In this document: in pieces, positions 7,278 to 7,837 of the stretch
Position numbering within the stretch: position 1 is the stretch's first letter
How the letters are laid out: every line of letters starts with the position of its first letter
Assembly (NCBI GenBank): GCA_021296165.1
Contig: JAGWAW010000059.1
Location: 1-7,837, forward strand
Origin: Nitrosopumilaceae archaeon
GTDB taxonomy: Archaea > Thermoproteota > Nitrososphaeria > Nitrososphaerales > Nitrosopumilaceae
Reading direction: 5' to 3'
Length of the DNA stretch: 7,837 bases
Translations under genes and position numbers: made by a program
Notes under the pieces: model-generated
Databases searched by the model: none
Told to the model about the DNA's origin: nothing
What the model saw: only the letters and a program-made list of their open reading frames with translations

Positions 7278-7284
7278 TAATTAA
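7278..7284 (-). promoter_or_regulatory. TATA box of the urea transporter gene
   Basis: The minus strand reads TTAATTA, centred about 28 bases before the TTG at 7253, which supports a leaderless transcript with a rare start codon. The element is nearly palindromic and could also serve the plus strand, giving a start near 7307. Confidence 0.5.
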
Positions 7285-7311
7285 CAAGCGCGTTCCGCCG
7301 TGGGAAGTTTA

Positions 7312-7319
7312 AGGAGGTG
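7312..7319 (+). promoter_or_regulatory. Strong Shine-Dalgarno-like site without a matching start
   Basis: AGGAGGTG on the plus strand is an eight-base complement of the 3' end of archaeal 16S rRNA (anti-Shine-Dalgarno). No ATG, GTG or TTG lies at the usual distance. The nearest possibility is an ATT at 7325, in frame with ATG 7343; that ATG itself is 23 bases away. It may be accidental or mark a gene with an unusual start. Confidence 0.3.
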
Positions 7320-7325
7320 CTGCCA

Positions 7326-7333
7326 TTAAATAC
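7326..7333 (+). promoter_or_regulatory. TATA box facing right
   Basis: TTAAATAC on the plus strand is centred about 24 bases before the ATG at 7353, the same spacing seen for other genes here. It forms a divergent pair with the urea transporter promoter. Confidence 0.4.
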
Positions 7334-7352
7334 GGATTTCCCATGGCGGGAC

Positions 7353-7466
7353 ATGAGCAAGCAGCTAGGCGTGAGGGGCGGCACTGGGAAATCCGGCGGC
7401 AGGGGATGTTTCTGGTCGAGCGCTGCTCCACATGTTTCTTGGCTATGCTGCCATGAGGTGGTTTGA
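7353..7466 (+). CDS. Possible small or broken reading frame (37 aa)
   Basis: A 37-codon frame begins with an ATG placed as for a leaderless mRNA behind the TATA box at 7326-7333. The product starts MSKQLGVRGGTGKSGGRG and ends CCHEVV before a TGA at 7464-7466. The same frame then stays open to the end of the window, so this may be the first part of a gene broken by a stop. A competing 37-codon frame at 7343-7456 (starting MAGHEQAARR, with a CSTC motif) overlaps it and cannot be excluded. I recognise neither product. Confidence 0.25.
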   Translation: MSKQLGVRGGTGKSGGRGCFWSSAAPHVSWLCCHEVV

Positions 7467-7837
7467 GAGAAACGCATAGCCGTACCCGTAGGTGCCCGGC
7501 GCGTGTACAGGTGTGTCTGTACCACCAAGCTCCCGGGGATGCCGTACTGCTGTTCTGAATGCGAGTATCTTGCTGTCGGGATACGGACATCCGTGCAGCA
7601 CTCCGGACTCATCTACGGAAATGGGCTGGGGCCACGCATCTGCGCGCACTATGACGGAATGTCCGACGTGTACCTGCATGAAAAGAAGGTAAATCCTACG
7701 TCCTACCTGGGACGGCTGGTGAGCAGCGCCCTAAACCACCATTGTCCTTGTGCCGCCGCAAGCGGCCTTGCGTCATCCTGTATGAATGGGTTAATCGGAG
7801 CTGCATCTTTTCTGGGCCTTGCGTCCTTATGGGTGAT
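7467..7837 (+). CDS. Partial open frame running off the right end, Cys-rich N-terminus
   Basis: A frame of 123 codons stays open from just after the TGA at 7464-7466 to the window end. Possible starts are GTG 7503 and ATG 7539; neither has a clear TATA box or ribosome site. The product has a CVC at codons beginning 7512 and 7518 and a CCSEC motif at 7548-7562, which together could bind a metal. A well-mixed stretch follows (YGNGLGPRICAHYDG, then HEKKVNPTSYLGRLV). Third positions from 7611 to 7733 are mostly G or C, like the real genes here. The last 30 codons are rich in Ala, Gly and Leu and include an 11-base direct repeat. I do not recognise the protein. It could be the remainder of the frame at 7353 after a nonsense change, a separate gene, or chance. 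Confidence 0.35.

Noticed and set aside
6397..7287. Minus-strand frame of 296 codons with an ATG start, overlapping the urea transporter in another frame.
   Set aside because: Its product is rich in Gly, Arg and His as expected for a shifted frame, while the overlapping transporter frame has clear membrane helices and family motifs.
7250..7612. Minus-strand frame of 120 codons upstream of the urea transporter.
   Set aside because: It covers the divergent promoter region and the TATA boxes, has no start support, and shows no motifs.

Overview
The window most likely comes from an ammonia-oxidising archaeon of the Nitrososphaerota (Thaumarchaeota), probably Cenarchaeum-like. The evidence is indirect. 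The ferredoxin module is of the Sulfolobus type with an aspartate in cluster I. There is a DUR3-type urea transporter fused to a universal stress domain, an archaeal SfsA, and a small Cys-rich protein of a kind I associate with this phylum. Archaeal TATA boxes lie about 24-31 bases upstream of starts. The DNA is GC-rich but uses many ATA isoleucine codons, which fits the sponge symbiont Cenarchaeum better than AT-rich Nitrosopumilus. The assignment is inference; no marker gene is present.

Layout. 1-3228 holds two plus-strand genes, each with its own TATA box: a long ferredoxin with an unrecognised N-terminal domain (131-1090) and a membrane family 2 glycosyltransferase resembling CslA-type beta-mannan synthases, with an added external domain (1189-3228). 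3359-3640 is a minus-strand gene for a 93-residue Cys/His-rich, probably zinc-binding protein. 3641-4010 is an AT-rich intergenic stretch with divergent TATA boxes and T-runs but no convincing protein; it may make a short RNA. 4011-4742 (minus) is sfsA and 4953-7253 (minus) is the urea transporter-USP fusion. 7254-7837 is a divergent promoter region followed by weak plus-strand reading frames that run off the end.

How the genes relate. They do not form one pathway. Each main gene has its own TATA box close to its start, so most appear to be single, leaderless or nearly leaderless transcription units. The transporter would bring in urea as a source of ammonia and carbon dioxide, and its stress domain could tie uptake to energy state. 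The glycosyltransferase probably makes a cell-surface or secreted polysaccharide. The ferredoxin would carry electrons for central metabolism. The SfsA and Cys-rich proteins probably act on or near nucleic acid. I saw no mobile element, CRISPR array, tRNA or rRNA.
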